This document shows positions 12,362 to 22,755 of a DNA stretch of 64,000 nt, piece by piece; the stretch's first letter is position 1, and every line of letters begins with the position of its first letter. A program made the position numbers and the translations under genes. Under the pieces are notes generated by a model. It searched no databases, was not told where the DNA came from, and saw only the letters and a program-made list of their open reading frames with translations. The stretch spans positions 88,334,850 to 88,398,849 of the forward strand of contig NC_067473.1 in NCBI RefSeq assembly GCF_947179515.1, written 5' to 3'. The DNA comes from Apodemus sylvaticus. Its lineage: Eukaryota; Chordata; Mammalia; Rodentia; Muridae.

Positions 12362-13679
12362 TTTTTTTCACACATTGCATTTTTTATTAGATATTTGCTT
12401 AATATACATTTCAAATGATATCTGCTTTCCTCATTACCCTTCCGAAAACCCCTACACCCTCTCCATCCTCCTGCTTTCAATCCCCCGCTCACCAATTTCC
12501 TGACCTGGCATTCCCTTACACTGGTGTGTCAAGCCTTCATAGGAGTAATGGCCTCTCTTCTTGTTGATGTGTGAAAGGGCCATCCTCTGATACATATGTA
12601 GCTGGAGCCATGGGTCCCTCCATGTGTATACATTGGTTTGTGGTTTAGTCCCTGGGAGCTCTGGGGGTACTGATTAGTACATATTATTGTTCCTCCTGTG
12701 GAGTTGCAAACCTCTTCAGCTCCTTGGGTCCATTTGGCTGTTCCACTGGGGACCCTATGCTCAGTCTATTTGGGAGACTGTGAGCCATGGGTATTTTGAT
12801 CCACCTTCCAAGAAGGATCAAAATATCCACACTTCGGTCTTTCCTCTTCTTGAGCTTCATGTGGTCTGTGAGTTGTACCTGGGTGCTCTGAGCTTTTGGG
12901 CCAATATCCTACTTATAAGTGAGTACAGAGTACATACTGTGTGTGTTCTTTTGTGGTTGGGTTACCTCACTCAGGATGATATTTTCTAGTTCCATCCATT
13001 TGCCTAAAAGTTTCATAAGTTTCATAAGTTCATTGTTTTTAAAAGTATATTTACTCCATTGTGTAACTATACCACATTTTTTGTATCAATTCCTCTGTTG
13101 AAGGGCATCTGTTTTTTTTTTTTCAGCTTCTGGCTATTATAAATAAGGCTGCTATGAACATCGTGGAACATGTGTGCTTGCTATTCATTAGAACATTTTT
13201 TAGGTATATGACCAGGAATGGTATAGCTGGGTACTCGGGTAATACTTTGTCCAGTTCTCTGAGGAATCACCAGACTGATTTCCAGAGTGGTTGGTTGTAC
13301 CGGCTTGTAGTCACATCAGCAATGGAGGAGTGTTCCTGTTTCTTCACATCCTTGTCAGCATCTTCTCTCACCTGAGTTTTTGATCCTAGCCATTCTGACC
13401 TGTGTGAGGAGGAATCTCAGGATGCTCTTAAACATTTCTTTAGGTGTTTCTCTGCCATTCGATATTCCTTGGTTGGGAATTCTTTGTTTAGCTCTGTACC
13501 CCATTTTTAATAGGCTTATTTGGTTCTCTGGAGTCTAAATTCTTGACTTCTTTGTATATGTTGGATATTAGCCCTCTGTCGGAGGTAGAGTTGGTAAAGA
13601 TCTTTTCCTAATCTGGTTGCTGTTTTGTCTTATTGACAGTGTCCTTTTCCTTACAGAAACTTTGCCATTTATGATGTCC
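12362..13679 (-). mobile_element. L1 3' half, 5'-truncated (minus strand)
   Basis: Begins at a T run (12362-12368, the A tail read in antisense), then the L1 3' terminus, Lx/L1Md-like 3'UTR ('gagccatgggtccctccatg', 'gtttagtccctgggagctct') and antisense ORF2 from the C-terminus back to 'gtcttattgacagtgtcctt'. All frames are broken; the 100-codon plus frame at 12687-12989 is antisense to L1. It contains a 10-bp tandem slip (tttcataagt twice, about 13011-13030). It joins directly to an oppositely oriented L1 3' end. Confidence 0.88.
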
Positions 13680-13735
13680 CATTTGAAATGTAAATAAAGA
13701 AAACATCTAATAAAATTTCAAAAAAAGAAAAAACA
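13680..13735 (+). mobile_element. L1 3'-terminal stub with A-rich tail
   Basis: Only the last roughly 45 bases of an L1 ('catttgaaatgtaaataaag', 'aaacatctaataaaa') plus an A-rich tail, in plus orientation. It fuses to the preceding minus L1 at a shared 'catttg', where antisense ORF2 also reads 'cccatttg'. The composite insertion therefore has an L1 3' terminus at each end. Confidence 0.8.
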
Positions 13736-13739
13736 CAAG

Positions 13740-14880
13740 AACACAAGTCTTAAGCAGAAGATTCCCAGTCTTTAGAATCATAGTCTGATAGAGAAATGCT
13801 GATAGGAATCACTAAACTTGGAATGCTTTTGAAACTAAATAACAGGGGAACTTCCAGGCTCTTGGAGGAATTTAGACTTGAAAATTCCCTTTCTTTATTG
13901 TGTGTAAAGACAGTCATTTTTAAAATTTTGTTGTAAAAATGAGGCAATTTCACACTCCTTCCAATGGCACCCACTTCAAAGGGTTATTGCTTACTTCTAG
14001 TGAAGACTACACATTTTTAACATGGATCAATGAGGGGCTCTAAGAAATAATCATATTCCCATATACCAAAACGATTAATGTCCTCCCTGCTGAATTTTAA
14101 CAAATCACCAGCATGGAAAACTAATGATGGTTGAGCAGAGAAATGTCTTGTAATTTTCCCAAAGCAATTTATATTATGTTCATTGACTATATTCCTCAGG
14201 AGAACACAATGTAGGTTTTATTATTGAAGGGCTCTAAAAAAGAGAGGCAGCTTATAATTGTTTCTTAGGATTTAAATATTTCCTGCAGCTTTATCATTTT
14301 AAAACATAATAAGAAGAGAGCAGTTACTCACACAGTAAATAAACTATTTATACCTAACAGGGAATATATGGCTTGAAAGGTTCCAGTCTGTTTGAACACA
14401 TAGACCTGTGCTCAGTTATTAGTACAGTTTCTGAAAAGTTTACACAAAGTTGTTCCAAACTAGTGTGTCTTTCACGTGTAGATTATTTTTAAAAATAAAC
14501 TGTCCAACTTTTCTCTAATGCTTAAATCTTTCTTTACTCTTTTACAAAGCACAATCCTAGATTGCTTTCCCAAGAAACATTCCTAACAATCTAGTTGTGA
14601 GAGTTATATTTAACATACTGGAGTTCTGAGATTCTCTATTCTGATTGCCATTATGGAGTATTCCATGTACTATATACAGTATACACAATCATAACCATCA
14701 TCACTGAAAATAAAATTTGATTATAAATCAGAAGTAGAATCTTGGATATTGTAATCAAGTTTACTGAAATAAATTATAATATTTATCTGAAAGTATGTGT
14801 TTCTAATATTATTTGTTTTCACTTTTTTGTCTGTATTTCCTTTAATCTTTAAGAAACAATTTCTTCATTCTTTTTCTTTA
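13740..14880. other. Unique AT-rich DNA, no gene seen
   Basis: No repeat family recognised. A 74-codon minus-strand frame (13750-13974) begins just beyond the L1 stub and has no recognisable domain. Confidence 0.5.
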
Positions 14881-14882
14881 TT

Positions 14883-15003
14883 ATTTATTTTAGACAGGAA
14901 CTCACAATGTAATCTGCCCTGGCCTATAATACATAATCCTTAGTAATCAACTGTTCACCTGTGGAGATTTCAGGGCATATGCCACACTCCTCTAGAGTGT
15001 CCC
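14883..15003 (-). mobile_element. Degenerate B1/B4-type SINE (antisense)
   Basis: Plus-strand text 'ttttagacaggaactcacaa' followed by 'tgccctggcctataatacat' and 'ttcagggcatatgccacact' parallels the antisense of a 7SL-derived SINE (gagacagggtctcac, ggctggcct, ttacaggcatg positions). Strongly diverged; exact family uncertain. Confidence 0.5.
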
Positions 15004-15004
15004 A

Positions 15005-15997
15005 TGTTTTCTGGTAACAGTTTCACTAAGTCACAACACAAATCTGTCAGAACTAACAGCATGGAATTTCGTTAAATGACTTGATTCAAATTTTTAATGG
15101 TCACTAACTTCAATTTTCAACATGAGAATTTGTTTCCCCCAGGTTTACTCAATCACTGTTAACATTTTGTGTTGGTTTTACAAATACTCTTTGGAATTGT
15201 GATTGTTTTAGAAATCCTCCTTAAAATAAGCCTTACTCTAGTGTAGCCATTATTTAATTTAGGCAATCAACTAAATTAAAGACTGAAGTGTTGAGTAAAG
15301 TTTAAATAATAAACTAAAATATATTAATAATATAAAGAGAAACATATAAACTGTATTCGTGAGACCAAAAAGAAACCTTTTACAAACATAATAATTAGCA
15401 TGTTAAGGCTGAGAAGCTCAGTTTTTTCCTTTGTCTTTTTCAGTAAAATATATACAGATTATTGTAAAGAGTACATATATTTCAAGTGATAAAATTTAAA
15501 TATAAGATCATATTTGTCCTCACTTACACTGAAACTAAAATGAAGCAATGCCTCCTTTTCATTGACCATCCACATTCATTATCTTTTCCCCATTGCTTTC
15601 GTAGTGTGAAGTGCTTTTATTTTTGAAATACCTTACTCGCTGTTGATAATAATGAACTGATAGCCAGAGAAGAGAATAATTAGAGGGATGCATATCAGAT
15701 AGTTCATGCTATCACACTAACCCTCAGAACTCATTGCTTCATCTGTAGCAAATGTCAAGCTGTGATTATGTTCTTCTGAGATGTGGGTCACTCAATATAA
15801 TAATAAAACGGTCTTTGAACATTTTTAAGCAATAAAAGCATGATAGTACTATTATAAATAGCTAGGAGGAACTAATGGCCTTTAGTTATGCCTTGCAGAG
15901 TCTCCCAAATGCAGAGGGTTGTGGTTCCTATTACAAGTTAAAATGATATAAAGCATACAGATGAGCTTCTGTTTTTCTTATGGTTAAGACTACATTC
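15005..15997. other. Unique AT-rich DNA, no gene seen
   Basis: No repeat family or coding frame of note. The last bases, from about 15985, may hold the left target-site duplication of the L1 that follows. Confidence 0.5.
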
Positions 15998-16452
15998 CAA
16001 GTTCAGTTTGATGGTTGGCTGCAAGTATCTGCATCAGTATCTGTAAGGTTCTGGCAGAGCTTCTCAGGAGACATTCATATCAGGCTACTGTCAGCAAACA
16101 CTTTTTGGCATCAGAAATAGTGATGATTGAGTTTGGCCCCAGAGCTCCCAGGGATGACACCACTAACCAGAGAATACATATGGAGGGACCCATGGCTCCA
16201 GCTGCATATGAGGCAGAGAATGGCCTTGTCTGCATCAGTGGGAGGGGAGGGCCTTGGTCCTGAGAAGGCTTCCCCAGGATAGAGGAATGCTAGGGTGAGG
16301 AGGAAGTGGGTAGGTGGTTAGCATAGCACTCTCATAGAAGCAGGGGGGGGGGAAGGTTGGGATTGGGGGGTTCAGAGGGGAAACCAAAAAGGGGGAAACA
16401 TTTGAAATATAAATAAATAAAACAACCAATTAAGGAAAAAAAGAAGGAAAAA
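15998..16452 (+). mobile_element. Twin-primed (5'-inverted) L1 3'UTR insertion
   Basis: Left part (about 15998-16136) is L1 3'UTR in minus orientation: 'ggttggctgcaagtatctgc', 'gcttctcaggagacattcat', 'ggcatc', 'gagtttgg'. Right part (about 16137-16452) is the downstream 3'UTR in plus orientation, from 'ccagagctcccaggga' through the G-rich tract and 'aaacatttgaaatataaat' to an A-rich tail. About 100 nt of the 3'UTR between the two parts is missing, as expected for twin priming. A degraded target-site duplication is plausible: 'aagactacattcc' before the element and 'aagtctgccttct' after the tail match at 9 of 13 positions. The 82-codon plus frame here is not a gene. Confidence 0.85.
16343..16380 (+). 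other. G-quadruplex motif in L1 3'UTR
   Basis: Four G runs (11, 3, 6 and 4 Gs) separated by loops of 6, 3 and 6 bases satisfy the usual G3+N1-7 rule. L1 3'UTRs are known to carry G-rich polypurine tracts. Confidence 0.7.
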
Positions 16453-19400
16453 AGTCTGCCTTCTAAATTCTCAGCATACATAATGTAAGGATTCAAAACC
16501 ATCTTCTGGGTTTCTTACTGACAAAAGGAGAAGATGTTGTGTTATGTCAAGGGGGCTCAATTAAAGGAAACATATTGAAGTTTAAGTTCGTTTAAGAAAT
16601 CATATTGCCTGCTTTCACAAACTCTTTTACTTGTGCCTCATAAAGTTAGCAATGACTGAGAATGACAGAGGCACATATCTGTACTAATAACGTCTGTGAA
16701 AACGCAGGCTGCCATTCTTGCTTTCCGTGGCATGTACTTTTTAAAGTTTACAGTGCTATTTCTCACAGACATGAAAGTGTTTGCAACTTCAGACTTACTG
16801 GTGTCATCAACAACTCTTCAATTTCTCATTTCTGAGTTTTTACTAGTTGTTGAGAGAATAAAATATCTCACAAATACTTTCAATTATTTTATTTTCCTTT
16901 TTAAAATTTCTGTCCTTTAAGAAACTTTCTAGTGATTAAGAGTTCAAATACCAAACTATATTGATATAATCTTTTCCAATTTCTCTGCTCTAACTTTCAT
17001 TGTAAAACATGGGTACTGAATTAATCTGAGCATGTGACCTGTGGTAACCATTGAGAGCTGCGATGGTTCTCACGATCTTAACTTGCATCTAGACAATATA
17101 TTGAGTATAGAAAACTCCTGTCTGTGTAATGGTATCTTTGCCTGTGAGTCCTGTACTTGGCTTGACTTAATTGATGAACTTGTCCCTGTCGGCCAACCAC
17201 AGTAGCAGATAAAAATTGTAAGTTTGGTAGGTGTAGGCACCCAAATGGATTTTTAAAAAGGTAATGCTTTACTCTTTTTCATTTGCAGAGTTCACATAAA
17301 TTGTATCATTATATAAATTATAAAATAAATTATACTTAGAGTCTGAAAGAATATAAACTAGTATTTAGTTTTTATATAATTTAGGTGCCTTAAATATTCA
17401 ATATTAAGGAATTATTTTACAGAGTGCACACTTGCTGCACTATTAACCTCTGCATTTTAATTAGCGATTTGAAGACAATGGTAGGTAATAAAAATAAACG
17501 TTGCTTTCTCATAAATTTAAGGAGCTATCACAGGGAAAGAATGAGGCCACATTAGAACTTGCATACATTTATCAGAAATTGTCACTGTTGAAAATCAATC
17601 CATTTCTAAGGTTAAAAATAGTTACATTAATTAAGTTGTGATTCCACATATGGCATGATTGAGACAGGATAGCATTTCCATTTTATTCATAAATTCCATG
17701 ATCACTTCAGAATTTGCATCTTTATCTCAGTGTTGAAACTCTACACATCTTTATTTTTCTAGAGAGTTAGTGCTCCTAAACCTAGTTCAAAATCAAGACT
17801 ATTTTAACTGTGGAAGGGACTATGGAAATGCATTTAAAGTTATATTTTTCTAACAATTCCATGTCTCATTTTGTCTTAATGTATACTGTGGAAAGATGTA
17901 ATAATTCTTCTCTATACCTATGGAATCACTATAATCATAAAGTATGTGTGTGGGGGTGGGGGAGGGGCTGCATTTGTGAAATCTTTGGTGGACAAATAAT
18001 GATTGAAGTGAATTGACAAGAATCTATTCATAATTGCTTAAAACACATCAAGCTTATTATAGTTTTCTGTAGAAATAATTTTGTTTGGTTCTTACAGCTC
18101 AAGACTTAGCAGAGAATATCACTCTGAACATTTGGATAATTTTGAATTCAGAAATTACTTGCTTGGCCTCAGGATTTTGGATACAGGGTTAAGAATTTTC
18201 TCCTGTCCATATTTCTATCCATTTATAACACCTTCACCTTCTACTTGTATGCCTAGGGTCAATATTATTCTAATAGTTCCTTGAGAAGACAGCATGTCTT
18301 TAACCTCAAAGTGAGCATACATTATTTTATTCATTTCTGCACTATGAGTGTGTACCTACATAATTTTCTACTAAATGCTTCTACATTTGATGAAAATAGT
18401 GAAGAGTTTTATTGCAAAGAAGGTTGTATTCATGTCTGTGCATGTGACATGCATACTTTCTAAAACATGAATTACTTTATTTTTATGGATTTCCAAGTTT
18501 CATATCATTTATGTGTTAGAGACTCTTATACTCATTTGCATTCTCATTTATAAATTTAAAAATCTACCATTATACCTATATAATTATCAAACCAAATTCT
18601 CACTGTGTGAGTCTGTCTTCACATTCACTTTAAACATAAAGGCTCAGTATCTACATCGTAAACAGCAGTATTGTGCCACCAAATGAGCTTAGCTCTGTGT
18701 CTCCAAAGAAATTAATTTTGCTATTACTTCTTCTCATCTATAAATTACACATGAAATGGTGGCACACTGTGATAATAACATATTCCTCACCAAATATTAG
18801 CATTATTAAGACAGTTTTATGTATATTCGTGCACATATAAATATGTATATGTGCATGTGCATGTGTATGTACATGCATATGTGTGTATGTGTGTAGCTGT
18901 AAAGAATGATAAAAAATCTATTAAACCCCAGCAATAAACCCATTAATTACACTATATGTGAATATTTGCCTTGGTGGAACATTTTCTGTTGGAATTATTA
19001 AGCAACTGCAATTAAAATGATTATTGTATATTTTTTTACTCTGAAGTAAATGAAACTTTTCTGAATCTTAACTGAGATGATTGAATTAAATTTTATGAAT
19101 TTTTAAAACTGATGATCTCCAATAATAGATGAATTTTTAGAAACTAACTCTTAGGAAAGAAAATGATTTAGCATGAAAGCAACGTAGATAAATTGTAGAA
19201 TCCAGCCATAATCACATCTCCTCAAAGTCTGTCTTTCAGCTGCCTCTGGGTTGCTTATGCTAAACAGTTTTGCTAACCAGAGTATGTCTTTCTATCAGTG
19301 ATTAATCTCTCTGTGGTAATATTTGAGCATTTGCTAATGCAGTCTACATATTACTAGGGAAAATTATCATATTTTCTTTCACTCATTACACTTGAAACAT

Positions 19401-20628
19401 ACATATTAGTTTATGAAGTCTAAGTAAAAATTTTTTATATTGCTATAAAGAGCTATTATACATTAGATTATACAGTAATGGATGCAAAATGAAAATGAGA
19501 AGCAAGTTCTTGGACTTCATCAAAATTCTCTGGAGTCTCCTTCAGTTACCCAGCAAAGAACCTCTCTGAAAAATTATGTGATATGGAAATTAATGTAATT
19601 TTAAATTTCCATGTAAGATTTAATATTTGTATTTTGAATAGGAAAAATATAAAATGTTTATATTTAATTATTTAAAATTGAGTTAATACATTAAAAGCCC
19701 TCAAATTGTTTTGCCCCTAACAATATATCTATAGCTAATGATGAGAGTAAAAATATAAATTGAAATTTGAACAATCAATCTTGTGATTTTTATAATAGGA
19801 AGCCAGTGACCTAAGTCAAATAAACTTATTTGTCTGTTTGGCAACATAAATCTGCCAGATTTTTGCAGCTCTCCTCTTGACTCTCTATAATTCTTGGAAT
19901 CACTCCAATATGAGTAGGAGAAGCATAGCTTTGTTCCCTCCTCAGATGCAAAGCTGTATTAAACCATATGTGTGCCATGACTTTAAATTCTACCTAATTG
20001 TGCCCTTCTGATGATCACACTAGCAGCTTGATGCTTCAGAAATGAAAAGACTAATTTTGTACCATCAGATAATTAGAAAGATATTGATTGTTCATATTTT
20101 AAAGAAATGTTTCAATAGGAAGCTTTTTTCTGGTTTATTATATGAATCATACTAATTATTCAAATATCTCTAGTTAAATCTCTAGAAAAAGCACTAATAT
20201 GTTTCAGGTTTGGTGAATATTTTCTAATAAATATGGGAATAATATTCAGGGGGTGAATGACTTGTAAGGATTCTATTAAAATTCTATATCTGAGTCTATA
20301 TGGCAAGCTAAGAAAGTTTTGAGCTTTTGTATATGTGAAGGCTGCAATTATCTAGTTTCATTTACTTATAAGACACTATGTATAGTAAGAAAATTATCCT
20401 TAAAAACAAATATTGACCATTGGTAAAATATATATACTTCTTCCTAAAGAGATTCATCATATAAACATGTTTCAGACAGAGGAAATTTCATCCACTAATT
20501 TGCATAACTTATTTTTTATGTTTGAATAGAACTGTTTATATGTTTTAAGAGATAAGTCTTCTTTGGAGGTTTATTTATATGGCCAGGGTTATAATGCTAG
20601 AATTTGTTATTCCTTTTCTAAGGATATT
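16453..20628. other. Long mostly unique stretch, no gene seen
   Basis: About 4.2 kb of AT-rich DNA without a recognisable L1 or SINE. It holds a G-rich patch at about 17945-17970 (three G runs only) and a degenerate ATG/TG-rich simple tract at about 18838-18896. Frames up to 74 codons show no domain. A candidate place for conserved non-coding sequence, but conservation cannot be judged from one sequence. Confidence 0.45.
18838..18896. repeat. TG/ATGT-rich simple repeat
   Basis: Interrupted alternating purine-pyrimidine tract of tatg, tgca and tgtg units. Confidence 0.75.
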
Positions 20629-20812
20629 TTTGTGTGTATGTGTATGTTATCTGTGGTCAGGGGGTATACCTGTGGATGCCAGAGGAGGACTATGGATCCT
20701 CTGCCTGGGGTTATAGATGGTTGGGTACAGGTATTGTATTCTGAGAACTGGAAAGGACTACTCTAGAAGTGTTGCAGGTATTTTTAATTGCTGAACCACC
20801 TTTCCAGCACCT
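20628..20812 (-). mobile_element. B3-type SINE (antisense)
   Basis: Plus-strand text reads as antisense B3: a TG-rich lead, 'cctgtggatgccagaggagg', 'atggatcctctgcctggggt', 'ggttgggtacag', 'gaactggaaaggactactct' and the tRNA-derived end 'ttgctgaaccacctttccag'. The tRNA-like head of the SINE is therefore at the right end, giving minus orientation. Moderately diverged. Confidence 0.75.
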
Positions 20813-21179
20813 GCAATGAGTTCATTAGATTCAGACAACAAATATTCCACTGTTCAACAAGTTAACCATGAAGGTCAGAAAACCTTGGATGAGTCTTTAA
20901 CTGTTTCTAAACTGAATAAAAACATGTTTAATTTTAAAAAGTTTTCTTTTCAGCAAAAATGTGAAGGATAATGAATAAAATTTGAGAGTGGTGCTGAGCC
21001 AAATTGAAGTTGAAAATGGTGAGCAGCCAAGTTTCAGTATTCTAGTTGAGTCAAGATTTGATGTGTCAAGTTTGGGATTACCACAGAAAAAGCAGGAAAT
21101 AAGTATTATTATTCAATATAATTATCATTTTTGAATGTATTAATAAATAGCTATTGATTTTATGGAGTTTTAATGTATT

Positions 21180-21800
21180 ATTTTAGATCTTTTGGCATAT
21201 TTTATAATGTATTCTGGTACCAGCAATAAAAGTCCACATTTAACTTGAAGTATGTGCTTGTAGAACACACTGTACTAGAGGGCTATGGTAAGCATGGTGA
21301 ACACTGTCAGGCTCACCGTGGGGTCCAGCATATTCATCGTTCATGTTATCACTGGATGACATTTCCTGTCTGCTAAGTCTTGCTGCTTTGCAATTATTAA
21401 TTTTTGCTGAAGCACAAATCTGAGACTTTTTTTTCATGTGACTGAAATCTTACTCCTCTGCCTCCTCCTCATCTTCTTCGCTTTTTTCCTTCATCTATTC
21501 TTTCATTTTTTGCATATGTTTCATTTTGAACGCTGAGAGGAGTAACCCCAGATGCCCTGCTTTCTTTAAAAGACACAACAATGGCATCAGCTGAGGATAT
21601 GGTGGCAGGCAGCATAGAATGTGGCCTCTTCAGAATGCGTGTGCTCCACTTTTTTCAGACCACTGTGAAATCTGCCTGCTTTCATTTTTTTGCTATACTT
21701 TTAATCTTCTTTTCATTGTCTTATTTTATATTTAACCATATCAAACATCCAATATATAAGCTCAGCCTCTTTAATTTTTTTTTACTTATTTTGCATTTCT
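21180..21800 (-). pseudogene. Possible decayed retrocopy, parent unknown
   Basis: On the minus strand an acidic reading (KSEEDEEEAEE then TAA, from about 21480 down to 21455) is followed by sequence like a 3'UTR, with AT-rich text at the far end. Upstream frames are broken. The parent gene was not recognised and no clear A tail or target duplication is visible, so this may simply be chance purine-rich sequence. Confidence 0.2.
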
Positions 21801-22683
21801 GTTCATACTTCTAAAATTTATTTCTCCCCCACTTTCTGCTCTTAATAATGCTGATATCATTTGCTCCAAAAAATGTGTTTTATTTCCAGGGCACAGCTTA
21901 TGGAAATGTTCCTGTACCTTCCTGCAGGCAATTATGTGAGTCTCTTAACCTCAGCTCTGTGTTGTAAACATGGCTCTGTGTTTCTGTGCTGTAGCATGGC
22001 ATGCCGACTGAGACGAGTGCCCACAGGTCAATATGCAATCTGCAGTGTTGTATATTACCTATGATGTATTTGTAGCGGATGGTTCTCCTTGCTTCTTCCT
22101 TATCTGTGTGCCATTATCAAGCTCATTTAAGAAAAGCCACATTGCAACATAGCCAACTACACTAAGGTTTCAGTAATGACTCAAAGTCTGGGGCAGAGAG
22201 GGCAGTTGACCTAATATAGCTATTTTTATTTGGCAACAATGAGAACACTTACACTGTCAGTGAATCATAAAACTTCCACACTTTCTAACTATCTCTTCCT
22301 TACTATTCAGAGATTTCATATCACATAATTGATTGTTTTGTCCAAGCTTGAAAGACCCTTCCTAGTAAGATTACAAAAAGACACCTGCCCTCCAGTGAAT
22401 TTAAAGCAATGTGAGTCTCGAAATGTTTTTGCTTTATTTCTAAGTCATCAAATTTAGATCATTAAAATTAATGAATAAAAATTTAGCTAGAAAGCCCATA
22501 CTTTTACAGCTTTACTCTGCTGCTGTCATAAACTTGACGGCAGACCTGAAGTCTCTGGCAGCTTGTCTACATTAGTGTGCCACTGAGAGATGTACCTGAA
22601 AATTTCATCTGTGCCAGCAGACTTTGAGAAACAGCTTTTCTCATCTCCCATCCCATCCATGCTTCTCCCTGCTACACAGGGAC

Positions 22684-22755
22684 TTGGTTATGTGCCTCCA
22701 TTCCCAATTGCTTCTATCAGTTGAGTTGGTTATGTGCCTCCATCACCAATTGCTT
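22684..22755. repeat. Local duplication, 42-bp period
   Basis: The run beginning 'ttggttatgtgcctccat' occurs at 22684 and again at 22726, and each copy continues into 'ccaattgctt' with two or three differences. Each copy is about 30 bp. Confidence 0.85.

Noticed and set aside
12687..12989. 100-codon plus-strand frame
   Set aside because: Antisense to L1 3'UTR/ORF2; the text matches other L1 copies in the window.
13240..13400. Sequence as a possible host exon ('gattttccagagtggttgg' region)
   Set aside because: Matches antisense L1 ORF2 seen again at 39.1 kb.
17945..17970. G-rich patch as a G-quadruplex
   Set aside because: Only three runs of three or more Gs; it does not meet the four-run rule.
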